Of a stretch of 6,637 nt of DNA, positions 1-4,372 are shown piece after piece. The translations under genes were made by a program, and so were the position numbers. The notes under the pieces are model-generated. The model ran no database searches, was not told the DNA's origin, and saw only the letters and a program-made list of their open reading frames with translations. Every line of letters begins with the position of its first letter. Position 1 is the first letter of the stretch. The DNA comes from Reyranella sp. GTDB lineage: Bacteria; Pseudomonadota; Alphaproteobacteria; Reyranellales; Reyranellaceae. Location of the stretch: positions 1 to 6,637 of the forward strand of contig JAUXST010000448.1 in the NCBI GenBank assembly GCA_030679805.1, given 5' to 3'.

Positions 1-17
1 TAGCCGCGCGAAGTGTG

Positions 18-71
18 GCGTCTCGAATCATGGGAACGAGCACAACGTCTGCTGCCCATGCTTCGAGACGC
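18..71. repeat. Large imperfect inverted repeat (intergenic hairpin)
   Basis: Positions 18-34 are the reverse complement of 55-71 with a single mismatch (28 against 61), giving two 17-base arms around a 20-base loop. The arm contains GCGTCTCGAA / TTCGAGACGC. From memory, intergenic repeats with a TTCGAGACGC core are common in Bradyrhizobium-like and related genomes, so this is probably a member of a dispersed repeat family rather than a gene-specific element. The family assignment is an inference; the pairing is directly visible. Confidence 0.6.
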
Positions 72-143
72 GACCGTCCGGGTCGCGTCAGGGCAGGGGT
101 TACCCCGCCCGACTCAGCATGAGGTTGATGTTGGATCAACATC
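67..143. repeat. Run of three further hairpins
   Basis: Three more inverted repeats follow the first. In 67-75/81-89 a perfect 9-bp stem (GACGCGACC) has a 5-base loop and shares its left arm with the previous hairpin, so the two folds are mutually exclusive. In 91-110 an 8-bp stem carries one bulged A at 95 and a TTA loop. In 127-133/137-143 a perfect 7-bp stem (GATGTTG) has a GAT loop. The last lies 11 bases beyond the stop of the ferredoxin remnant at 149-215, read on the minus strand, so it could be that gene's old terminator, although no T-run follows it. No coding signal was recognised in 1-148 on either strand. Confidence 0.5.
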
Positions 144-148
144 GGCGC

Positions 149-215
149 GAAGAGCTACTTCGCCCTATCCGCCGGCAGCTTGTCCGCCGTCTCGAGCATC
201 AGCCGCTCGACGCGG
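149..215 (-). pseudogene. Remnant of the 3' end of a [2Fe-2S] ferredoxin gene
   Basis: Read on the minus strand this stretch encodes RVERLMLETADKLPADRAK followed by TAG (stop at 155-157). It matches the last 19 codons of the intact ferredoxin at 1068-1439, which ends RVERLMLQTADKLPADRVK and TGA, with a constant offset of 913 bases. Sixty of 67 positions agree. The seven differences give three synonymous changes, two amino-acid changes (E/Q, A/V) and a different stop codon (two bases). Similarity ends abruptly at 215/216 inside the coding region and continues a few bases beyond the stop (GAAGAG, then ATCGG with a 1-base length difference). No start, cysteine ligand or thioredoxin-like core is present, so it cannot make a ferredoxin. 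It is either a displaced original 3' end or the relic of a second copy. Confidence 0.8.
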
Positions 216-218
216 ATC

Positions 219-320
219 TGCAATCGATTGCAAATCGATACGGCGAATTGCGCTTTCATTCCAAGGTGTTGGGAAATCGGACCAGCGGCCGATTGCAACT
301 ATCCCGATTCAAGTTGCAAT
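219..320. promoter_or_regulatory. TTGCAA-type palindromes upstream of hicBA
   Basis: Positions 219-232 are a perfect 14-bp palindrome (TGCAATCGATTGCA). Further on, 292-300 (ATTGCAACT) and 312-320 (AGTTGCAAT) form a perfect 9-bp inverted repeat with an 11-base spacer. All share a TTGCAA core. They lie 86-187 bases upstream of the hicB start in a stretch less GC-rich than its surroundings. They could be operator sites for a transcription factor acting on hicBA or remnants of a mobile element end. Neither function can be shown from sequence alone. Confidence 0.35.
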
Positions 321-375
321 AGGCGGCGGCGCGTGGACGCGCGAGAGACGGCTAGGATTCGCGGGTCAGACGGGC

Positions 376-397
376 GATAATGCGTCTTCTAGAGGAG
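376..397 (+). promoter_or_regulatory. hicB ribosome-binding site with possible -10 box
   Basis: AGAGGAG at 391-397 is a strong Shine-Dalgarno sequence 8 bases before the ATG at 406 and fixes the hicB start, ruling out the much longer open frame that runs in from position 13. GATAAT at 376-381 matches five of six bases of a sigma-70 -10 box, but no acceptable -35 hexamer is seen 16-18 bases upstream, so the promoter call is weak and the ribosome-binding call is good. Confidence 0.45.
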
Positions 398-405
398 AGT
401 TCATC

Positions 406-615
406 ATGTTGCTCACGGCTGTCCTCATTCCGGCGCCGGAAGGCGGATACATCGCCGCCAATCCCGAGACCGGCACGACCTCGCAAGGCGAGACGATCGA
501 GGAGGCCGTGGCCAATCTGCGGGAAGCCACGGAACTCTACCTGGAAGAGTTTCCCCTGCCCTCCGCCACCGGCCGATCGCTCATCACGACCTTCGAAGTC
601 GCCGTGAATGCCTAG
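406..615 (+). CDS. hicB: HicB-family antitoxin
   Basis: A 69-residue protein starting MLLTAVLIPAPEGGYIAANP, with the HicB signature of a short beta-hairpin (LTAVLIPAPEGGYIA), a turn with ETGTTSQGET, and the helix IEEAVANLREATELYLEE. This is the partial RNase H-like fold of HicB antitoxins, which bind and block the HicA RNase. Many HicB proteins carry a C-terminal ribbon-helix-helix or helix-turn-helix DNA-binding domain. Here the protein stops after the core fold, so it probably neutralises the toxin but may not act as a repressor alone. It lies upstream of hicA, the reverse of the classical E. coli order, with an 8-bp overlap implying translational coupling. The start is set by AGAGGAG at 391-397. 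Family assignment is confident; toxin inhibition is inferred from the family. Confidence 0.88.
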   Translation: MLLTAVLIPAPEGGYIAANPETGTTSQGETIEEAVANLREATELYLEEFPLPSATGRSLITTFEVAVNA

Positions 616-826
616 ACTGCCGCGCGTTTCCGGGCGCGAGGCCATTCGCGCCCTGGAAAAACTCGGCTTCGTGGTCACGCGGCAACGCGGCAGCCACGTC
701 GTTCTGCGGCGAGGATCGGTCGGTTGCGTCGTCCCCGACCACAAGGAGCTGAAGACCGGCACCCTCTCCGGCGTCCTGAAACAGGCCGGCGTTTCCGTCG
801 AGGAGTTCCTCGCCGCGTCGAATTGA
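608..826 (+). CDS. hicA: HicA-family mRNA interferase toxin
   Basis: A 72-residue protein of normal HicA length with the double-stranded-RNA-binding-like fold. It shows the N-terminal helix SGREAIRALEKLGF (8-21), the strand with RQRGSHVVLRR (25-35) carrying the conserved catalytic histidine at position 30, the central VVPDHKELKTGTL (41-53), and the closing helix SGVLKQAGVSVEEFL (54-68). HicA proteins cleave mRNA and stall growth unless bound by HicB. All key positions are present, so the toxin looks intact. The ATG at 608 overlaps the end of hicB by 8 bp and has no strong ribosome-binding site, so translation probably depends on ribosomes finishing hicB. The TGA stop lies inside a 16-bp palindrome at 822-837. 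Confidence 0.9.
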   Translation: MPRLPRVSGREAIRALEKLGFVVTRQRGSHVVLRRGSVGCVVPDHKELKTGTLSGVLKQAGVSVEEFLAASN

Positions 827-837
827 GGGCCCTCAAT
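822..837. repeat. 16-bp perfect palindrome at the hicA stop codon
   Basis: ATTGAGGGCCCTCAAT is its own reverse complement and includes the hicA TGA (824-826). As RNA it could form a 6-bp stem with a GGCC loop, but no T-run follows, so a rho-independent terminator is doubtful. It may be a protein-binding site or part of the 3' boundary of the hicBA cassette. Confidence 0.5.
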
Positions 838-879
838 CAAGGTCACCGCCGAAAAGACAGAAGCCGGCTGACCGGCATT

Positions 880-1066
880 TCTTCTCCTCCCCCAGGCATG
901 CCTGGGGGAGGTGGCCGCAGGCCGGAGGGGGAAAGCCCCAAAGAGGATGTCCGAAACTTTCCGATCTGAAATCGGCGAGCAGTCGTGCCGTCGGCCTTCC
1001 CCCTTCGCCCCCTCCGGGGGCACTTCCCCCGCTGCGCGGGGGCAGGGAAGAAATCGGAGGAGAAGA
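880..1066. repeat. 187-bp intergenic element bounded by an 11-bp inverted repeat
   Basis: TCTTCTCCTCC at 880-890 is the exact reverse complement of 1056-1066. Inside lie nested inverted repeats: a perfect 26-bp palindrome at 886-911 centred on GGCATGCC, a 10-bp pair CCGGAGGGGG (922-931) / CCCCCTCCGG (1008-1017), a 5-bp stem at 961-965/971-975, and two short hairpins at 1007-1021 and 1026-1042. No open frame in it looks like a protein. It resembles the purine/pyrimidine-rich, highly foldable intergenic repeats scattered through many alphaproteobacterial genomes, or a small non-autonomous mobile element. It fills the gap between convergent hicA and ferredoxin and ends two bases before the ferredoxin stop codon. 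Confidence 0.55.
1007..1042 (-). terminator. Paired GC hairpins downstream of the ferredoxin gene
   Basis: Two hairpins lie 25 or more bases past the ferredoxin stop when read on the minus strand: 1026-1032/1036-1042 (7 bp, CCCCCGC arm, TGC loop) and 1007-1012/1016-1021 (6 bp, GCCCCC arm, TCC loop). They are well placed to end or protect the ferredoxin transcript, but neither is followed by a U-run, so they are not standard intrinsic terminators. They are part of the larger repeat element at 880-1066. Confidence 0.3.
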
Positions 1067-1128
1067 GTCACTTCACCCGATCCGCCGGCAGCTTGTCCGC
1101 CGTCTGCAGCATCAGACGCTCGACGCGG
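1062..1128 (-). repeat. Right copy of the 67-bp direct repeat flanking hicBA
   Basis: This is the intact counterpart of 149-215, in the same orientation, 913 bases to the right. It comprises the last 19 codons and stop of the ferredoxin gene plus six bases beyond. Mismatched positions against the left copy are 155, 156, 162, 166, 193, 194 and 203 in left-copy coordinates. The two copies bracket hicBA, the TTGCAA palindromes and the 187-bp element. Confidence 0.8.
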
Positions 1129-1439
1129 CCGCCCTTCACCAGATGCGTCTGCAGCACCTCGTCGATGTCTTCCTTTGTGGGGCAGGAATACCAGACGCCT
1201 TCGGGATAGATCACCACGGTCGGTCCGAGCTCGCAGCGGTCGAGGCAGCCGGCGCTGTTGATGCGCACGTTTTTCAGGCCGAGTTCCTTGGCGCGGTCCT
1301 TCATGTGGTCGCGCAGCGCTTCGCCGCCGCGCTCGGCACAGCAGCCGCGCGGATGGCCGGCCGGGCGGCGGTTGGTGCAGCAGAAGACGTGGGCTTCGTA
1401 GTAGGGCGCGGGATCGGTTGGCTTGGCGCGCGTGCTCAT
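1068..1439 (-). CDS. Thioredoxin-like [2Fe-2S] ferredoxin
   Basis: A 123-residue protein of the thioredoxin-like (Shethna/Aquifex-type) [2Fe-2S] ferredoxin family, a cytoplasmic one-electron carrier. The strand YEAHVFCCTNRRPAGHPRGC (14-33) opens the domain. The four expected cluster ligands are a Cys in FCC (Cys21, by family alignment), a Cys in GCC (Cys34), and Cys65 and Cys69 in AGCLDRCELGP; further Cys residues at 20, 33 and 86 are extra. The motif GPTVVIYPEGVWYSCPTKEDIDEVLQ (72-97) is typical of the C-terminal half of the domain. The ATG at 1439 lies 7 bases after the stop of the DUF6489-like gene, so the two are almost certainly co-transcribed. Its redox partner is not evident here. The last 19 codons are duplicated at 149-215, so the present 3' end may be a replacement. 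Confidence 0.88.
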   Translation of the reverse strand: MSTRAKPTDPAPYYEAHVFCCTNRRPAGHPRGCCAERGGEALRDHMKDRAKELGLKNVRINSAGCLDRCELGPTVVIYPEGVWYSCPTKEDIDEVLQTHLVKGGRVERLMLQTADKLPADRVK

Positions 1440-1446
1440 CGCTCGC

Positions 1447-1710
1447 TCAGCCCTTCTTGGCCGTGCCGGAGGCGATGCCGGCGAGCTGCTGCCAGAAGAC
1501 CTGCTGCATCTGCTGCATCTGCTCGACGCCCTGCATCGAGGCCGGCAGCCAGGTCTTGAAGACCTGCTCGGGGTTCATCGAGTTGAGGCTCGACTTCAGC
1601 CGCTCCTCGATCTCGCCCATGATGCGGTCCTGCATCGGCTTGATGTCGGGCAGGCCGAAGAAGGCGCGGGCTTCCTCGGGGCTACAAGTCACTTCGACGT
1701 TCACTTTCAT
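1447..1710 (-). CDS. DUF6489-like small protein
   Basis: An 87-residue protein beginning MKVNVEVTCSPEEARAFFGL, resembling the alphaproteobacterial DUF6489 family, whose function is unknown. The N-terminal half (1-40) has a beta-strand followed by the PEEARAFFGLPDIKPMQD segment. The C-terminal half is helical, with a run of methionine and glutamine (EQMQQMQQVFWQQ, about 63-75), and ends in a lysine-rich tail. There is no signal peptide or membrane segment, so it is probably cytoplasmic. GGAG upstream of the ATG supports the start. It precedes the ferredoxin by 7 bases, suggesting a shared role in an iron-sulfur or redox process, which is an inference from position only. A hairpin sits in its leader at 1733-1757. 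The family name is recalled rather than searched. Confidence 0.75.
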   Translation of the reverse strand: MKVNVEVTCSPEEARAFFGLPDIKPMQDRIMGEIEERLKSSLNSMNPEQVFKTWLPASMQGVEQMQQMQQVFWQQLAGIASGTAKKG

Positions 1711-1732
1711 GACAGGCTCTCCGTTTTGACCT

Positions 1733-1757
1733 GGCCTCTGCCCGAAGGGCCGAGGCC
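1733..1757 (-). promoter_or_regulatory. Leader hairpin upstream of the DUF6489-ferredoxin operon
   Basis: GGCCTC (1733-1738) pairs with GAGGCC (1752-1757), then after one mismatch GCCC (1740-1743) pairs with GGGC (1747-1750) around a GAA loop. Read on the minus strand it lies 23-47 bases before the ATG at 1710 and does not cover the GGAG ribosome-binding site. It may stabilise the leader, act as a pause site, or bind DNA. No convincing promoter hexamers could be assigned beside it. Confidence 0.35.
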
Positions 1758-1917
1758 GCGGTACCGTCTCTCGCTCTTTGCGGACAAGCTTAGCATGCTA
1801 TTGCCCCGGGATGACGACCCCTCCCTGTCGATCCGGGCGAACCGCTGGCCCAGCCTGCAATCGAACACGCGCCCTGCACCAAGTCGCATTTCCCCTGGCG
1901 CTGCACGTCATAGTAGG

Positions 1918-1947
1918 CTCCCCGCGCCGGGCCTTCCGGCGGGGGAG
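1918..1947 (+). promoter_or_regulatory. Hairpin burying the lipoprotein ribosome-binding site
   Basis: CTCCCC (1918-1923) pairs with GGGGAG (1942-1947); after one bulged G (1924), CGCCGG (1925-1930) pairs with CCGGCG (1936-1941) around GCCTT. The right arm contains GGGGGAG, the only good Shine-Dalgarno sequence for the ATG at 1956, 8 bases further on. The 12-bp GC-rich stem should hide it and reduce translation unless opened. An AAAA run follows the stem. On the opposite strand the same stem is preceded by TTTT, the wrong order for a terminator. Confidence 0.45.
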
Positions 1948-1955
1948 AAAACGCA

Positions 1956-2576
1956 ATGAATGGACGGACGCTGGTGGCCCATGGCCGCCTGACGATGCTT
2001 GTCGGCCTGGCACTCGCAGGCTCGGCCTGCGCGACGGTGGTCGGCGGAACGACCCAGGAAGTCTTCATCGAGTCGGAGCCGACCGGCGCGGCCTGCAAGG
2101 TCGATCGCCTGGGCGCCAATGTCGGCGTGGTGAATCCGACGCCGGGCCGGGTCAATGTCTCGCGCTCCAAGGAGACGATGATCGTGAGCTGCAACCGCGA
2201 CGGCTACGAGCAGTCGAACGAGGTCCTGGTGTCGAGCTTCACCGGCGCCACCGTGGGCAACATCCTGCTGGGCGGCGTGGTCGGCATCGTCGTCGATGCA
2301 GCATCGGGCGCCAACAACAAGTACCCCGACCGCATCATGGTCGTGCTGACGCCGGCAAGTTTCCCGAACGACGCCGCGCGCGACGCGCACTTCGCCGGCA
2401 TCAGGACGCGGCTCGAGGAAGGCTCTGCCGCCGAGATCAAGCTGATCCAGAGCCGGTGCAGCTCGACCAATCGCGAGATCTGCACGATCGAGGTCAAGCA
2501 GCTCACCGACGCCCGCGACAAGGCGCTGGCCGACCTCGACCGCAAGCGCCTCGCCGCCAAGGTCGCGGCTGGCTGA
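1956..2576 (+). CDS. PEGA-like lipoprotein with glycine-zipper segment
   Basis: A 206-residue envelope protein. The N-terminus (MNGRTLVAHGRLTMLVGLALAGSAC) is a short signal sequence ending at Cys25. The lipobox (GSAC, with Gly at -3 in place of Leu) is weak but the surrounding pattern fits a lipoprotein. The mature part begins ATVVGGTTQEVFIESEPTGA, with the small PEGA-like beta domain at about 30-90 (SEPTGAACKVD, NPTPGRVNV, CNRDGYE). Next comes a glycine-rich hydrophobic stretch at 96-118 (GNILLGGVVGIVVDAASGA) typical of this family, then the strand DRIMVVLTP. The last 70 residues are charged and helical and contain Cys168 and Cys176. Such proteins are widespread, poorly characterised periplasmic or outer-membrane lipoproteins. 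Its start is set by GGGGGAG at 1941-1947. It is divergent from the DUF6489 gene and 77 bases before the creatininase gene. Confidence 0.72.
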   Translation: MNGRTLVAHGRLTMLVGLALAGSACATVVGGTTQEVFIESEPTGAACKVDRLGANVGVVNPTPGRVNVSRSKETMIVSCNRDGYEQSNEVLVSSFTGATVGNILLGGVVGIVVDAASGANNKYPDRIMVVLTPASFPNDAARDAHFAGIRTRLEEGSAAEIKLIQSRCSSTNREICTIEVKQLTDARDKALADLDRKRLAAKVAAG

Positions 2577-2603
2577 GCCGCTCTGCGGGCCTGCCTTGTC
2601 ACC

Positions 2604-2659
2604 CTGCACGAAGCGACGCATCCTGCGGGCCAATCCCACAGGAGTTTCGCTTCGTGCAG
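2604..2659 (+). promoter_or_regulatory. Hairpin enclosing the creatininase ribosome-binding site and GTG start
   Basis: CTGCACGAAGCGA (2604-2616) is the exact reverse complement of 2647-2659, giving a perfect 13-bp stem. Inside it TCCTG (2621-2625) pairs with CAGGA (2639-2643), and after one mismatched pair GGG (2627-2629) pairs with CCC (2635-2637) around a CCAAT loop. The AGGAG ribosome-binding site (2640-2644) lies mostly in the inner stem and the GTG start (2654-2656) in the outer stem, so the fold would block initiation. This looks like a translational switch or autoregulatory site. It does not match any riboswitch class that I recognise, and no T-run makes it a terminator. Confidence 0.6.
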
Positions 2660-3397
2660 CTTCAGCTAAAAACCTGGCAGTTCGTCGAGGATTATCTAAA
2701 GACCAAGACCGGCATCATCATTCCGATCGGCTCGACCGAGCAGCACGGCCCGACCGGCCTGATCGGCACCGACGCGCTCACCGCCGAGATGATCGGGCGC
2801 GGCGCGGGTGAGAAAGTGGGCGCATTGGTGGCGCCCACCATCTCCGTCGGCATGGCGCAGCATCACCTGGACTTCGCCGGCTCGATCACGCTGAAGCCCA
2901 CGACGCTGATCGCCGTGGTGCACGACACCGTGCTCTCGCTGGCGCGGCATGGCTTTACGCGCTTCTTCTTCGTCAACGGCCACGGCGGCAACATCGCCAC
3001 CGTGACGGCGGCGTTCTCCGAGATCTACGCCGAGCGCTCGATGGAGCGGATGTCGAACCAGCCATCGGTCAAGTGCGCATTGCGCAACTGGTGGGACGGG
3101 GCGGGCGTCAAGGCGCTCAGCCGGGAGCTTTATCCGACCGGCGAAGGCAGCCATGCCACCGCCTCGGAGGTGGCGCTCACCTGGTACAAATATCCCGAGA
3201 CCATGAACCGCACGCAGCTCGAGCCGCGCATCGCGCCCAACGGCTCGTTCGCCGATGCCGAGGACTATCGCCGCGCCTTCCCGGACGGCCGCATCGGCTC
3301 CGATCCGAGCCAGGCCACGCCCGAACACGGCAAGCGCTTCTACGACACCGCCGTCGAGGAAGTGGCGCGCGACTACGAGGCGTGGGTGGCGAGGTAG
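2654..3397 (+). CDS. Creatininase-family metallohydrolase
   Basis: A 247-residue cytoplasmic enzyme of the creatininase (creatinine amidohydrolase) superfamily, which hydrolyses cyclic or linear amide C-N bonds with two divalent metals. Signature elements appear in order: GIIIPIGSTEQHGP (20-33) with Glu29 and His31, IGTDALTAE with Asp40, the HHLDFAGSITL segment (70-80), FFVNGHGGN (105-113) with His110, and GEGSHATASE (163-172) with Glu172. These are the likely metal ligands by family comparison. The true creatininase NGHYEN motif is replaced by NGHGGN, so the substrate is probably not creatinine. The GTG at 2654 is chosen because AGGAG (2640-2644) lies 9 bases upstream and the family usually begins shortly before a W-x-x-VExYL segment; the open frame extends further upstream but crosses the lipoprotein gene. 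It heads a three-gene cluster. Confidence 0.85.
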   Translation: MQLQLKTWQFVEDYLKTKTGIIIPIGSTEQHGPTGLIGTDALTAEMIGRGAGEKVGALVAPTISVGMAQHHLDFAGSITLKPTTLIAVVHDTVLSLARHGFTRFFFVNGHGGNIATVTAAFSEIYAERSMERMSNQPSVKCALRNWWDGAGVKALSRELYPTGEGSHATASEVALTWYKYPETMNRTQLEPRIAPNGSFADAEDYRRAFPDGRIGSDPSQATPEHGKRFYDTAVEEVARDYEAWVAR

Positions 3398-3439
3398 GCG
3401 AAACCCACAAAGCGCAAAAAATTACGGAGGAAACAAATC

Positions 3440-4372
3440 ATGCGAGTCGGATTCATTGGCCTCGGCATCATGGGGGCGAGTCTCGCCGCCAATCTGCAGA
3501 AGGCCCAGCACAAGGTGACGGTTCACGACGCCCGGCGCGCCGCGGCCGACAGCCATATCGAAGCGGGCGCCATCTGGGCCGAAACGCCCGCCGAGGTCGC
3601 GCAGAACTCCGACGTGGTCTTCACTTCCCTGCCCGGCCCGCCCGAGGTCGAGGCGGTGGCGCTCGGTCCCAACGGCATCCTGGCCGGCATGAAGCGCGGC
3701 GGTGCCTACTTCGATCTCTCGACCAACTCGCGCGCCACGGTGCGCAAGATCGCCGCCGCCTTCGCCGAGAAGGGCGCGCACATGCTCGACGCGCCGGTGA
3801 GCGGCGGGCCGCGCGGCGCCAAGACCGGCAAGCTCGCGATCTGGGTCGGCGGCGACAAGGACGTGTTCGAGAAGTTCAAGGACGTGCTGGGCGCGATGGG
3901 CGACCAGGCGCGCTATGTCGGGCCGATCGGCCAGGCGACCGTGGCCAAGCTGGTGCACAACTGCGCCGGCTACGCCATGAATTTGGCGCTGGCCGAGGTC
4001 TTCACCATGGGCGTCAAGGCAGGCGTCGAGCCGCTCGCCCTGTTCGAGGCGGTGCGCCAGGGCGCGCTCGGCCGCCGGCGCACCTTCGACGGGCTGATCG
4101 ACCAGTTCCTGCCCGGCACCTACGATCCACCGGCGTTCATGCTGCGCCACGCCCACAAGGACGTGTCGCTCGCGGTGGCGCTCGGCAAGGAAGTGAGCGT
4201 GCCGATGCGCGCCTGCAATCTCACGCTCGAGGAGATGACCGAGGCGATGAACCGTGGCTGGCAGGAGCGCGATTCGCGCTCGGCGATGCTGCTGCAGCAG
4301 GAGCGCGCCGGCGTGAAGATCGCCGTCGACGCCGAAAAGCTTTCGGCCGTGGTGAAAGCCGGCAATGGCTGA
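3440..4372 (+). CDS. NAD(P)-dependent beta-hydroxyacid dehydrogenase (HIBADH family)
   Basis: A 310-residue oxidoreductase of the 3-hydroxyisobutyrate/tartronate-semialdehyde/6-phosphogluconate dehydrogenase family, which oxidises beta-hydroxyacids to semialdehydes or does the reverse. The Rossmann glycine motif GLGIMG is at 7-12, and HDARR (29-33) ends strand 2; an Asp at 30 with Arg at 32-33 leaves NAD versus NADP open. The substrate-binding DAPVSGGPRGAKTG is at 117-130, and the catalytic lysine is Lys170 in AKLVHN, with Asn174. The C-terminal helical domain includes HAHKDVSLA (238-246) with Lys240. The length is near the usual 290-300. GGAGG (3426-3430) lies 9 bases before the ATG. The 42-base gap after the creatininase gene and the 8-bp overlap with the lactonase gene indicate one operon. 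The substrate cannot be read from sequence. Confidence 0.9.
   Translation: MRVGFIGLGIMGASLAANLQKAQHKVTVHDARRAAADSHIEAGAIWAETPAEVAQNSDVVFTSLPGPPEVEAVALGPNGILAGMKRGGAYFDLSTNSRATVRKIAAAFAEKGAHMLDAPVSGGPRGAKTGKLAIWVGGDKDVFEKFKDVLGAMGDQARYVGPIGQATVAKLVHNCAGYAMNLALAEVFTMGVKAGVEPLALFEAVRQGALGRRRTFDGLIDQFLPGTYDPPAFMLRHAHKDVSLAVALGKEVSVPMRACNLTLEEMTEAMNRGWQERDSRSAMLLQQERAGVKIAVDAEKLSAVVKAGNG

Noticed and set aside
13..405. Long in-frame extension of hicB to a 200-residue protein
   Set aside because: The extension crosses hairpins and the ferredoxin remnant, has no family resemblance, and the strong ribosome-binding site at 391-397 fixes the start at 406.
352..1071. Open frame of 239 codons on the minus strand opposite hicBA
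   Set aside because: It runs antisense through both hicB and hicA and the repeat element, with arginine/proline-rich low-complexity composition and no recognisable domain; a high-GC shadow.
1726..1731. TTGACC as a plus-strand -35 box
   Set aside because: No -10-like hexamer lies at 16-18 bases, and the downstream plus-strand gene starts more than 200 bases away.
1778..2653. N-terminal extension of the creatininase-like protein to 539 residues
   Set aside because: It lies out of frame across the whole lipoprotein gene and is arginine-rich shadow sequence; the GTG at 2654 with AGGAG fits the family N-terminus.
2604..2659. Known riboswitch or intrinsic terminator
   Set aside because: No consensus core of a riboswitch class known to me is visible and no U-run follows the stem; it is best described as an unclassified initiation-blocking hairpin.
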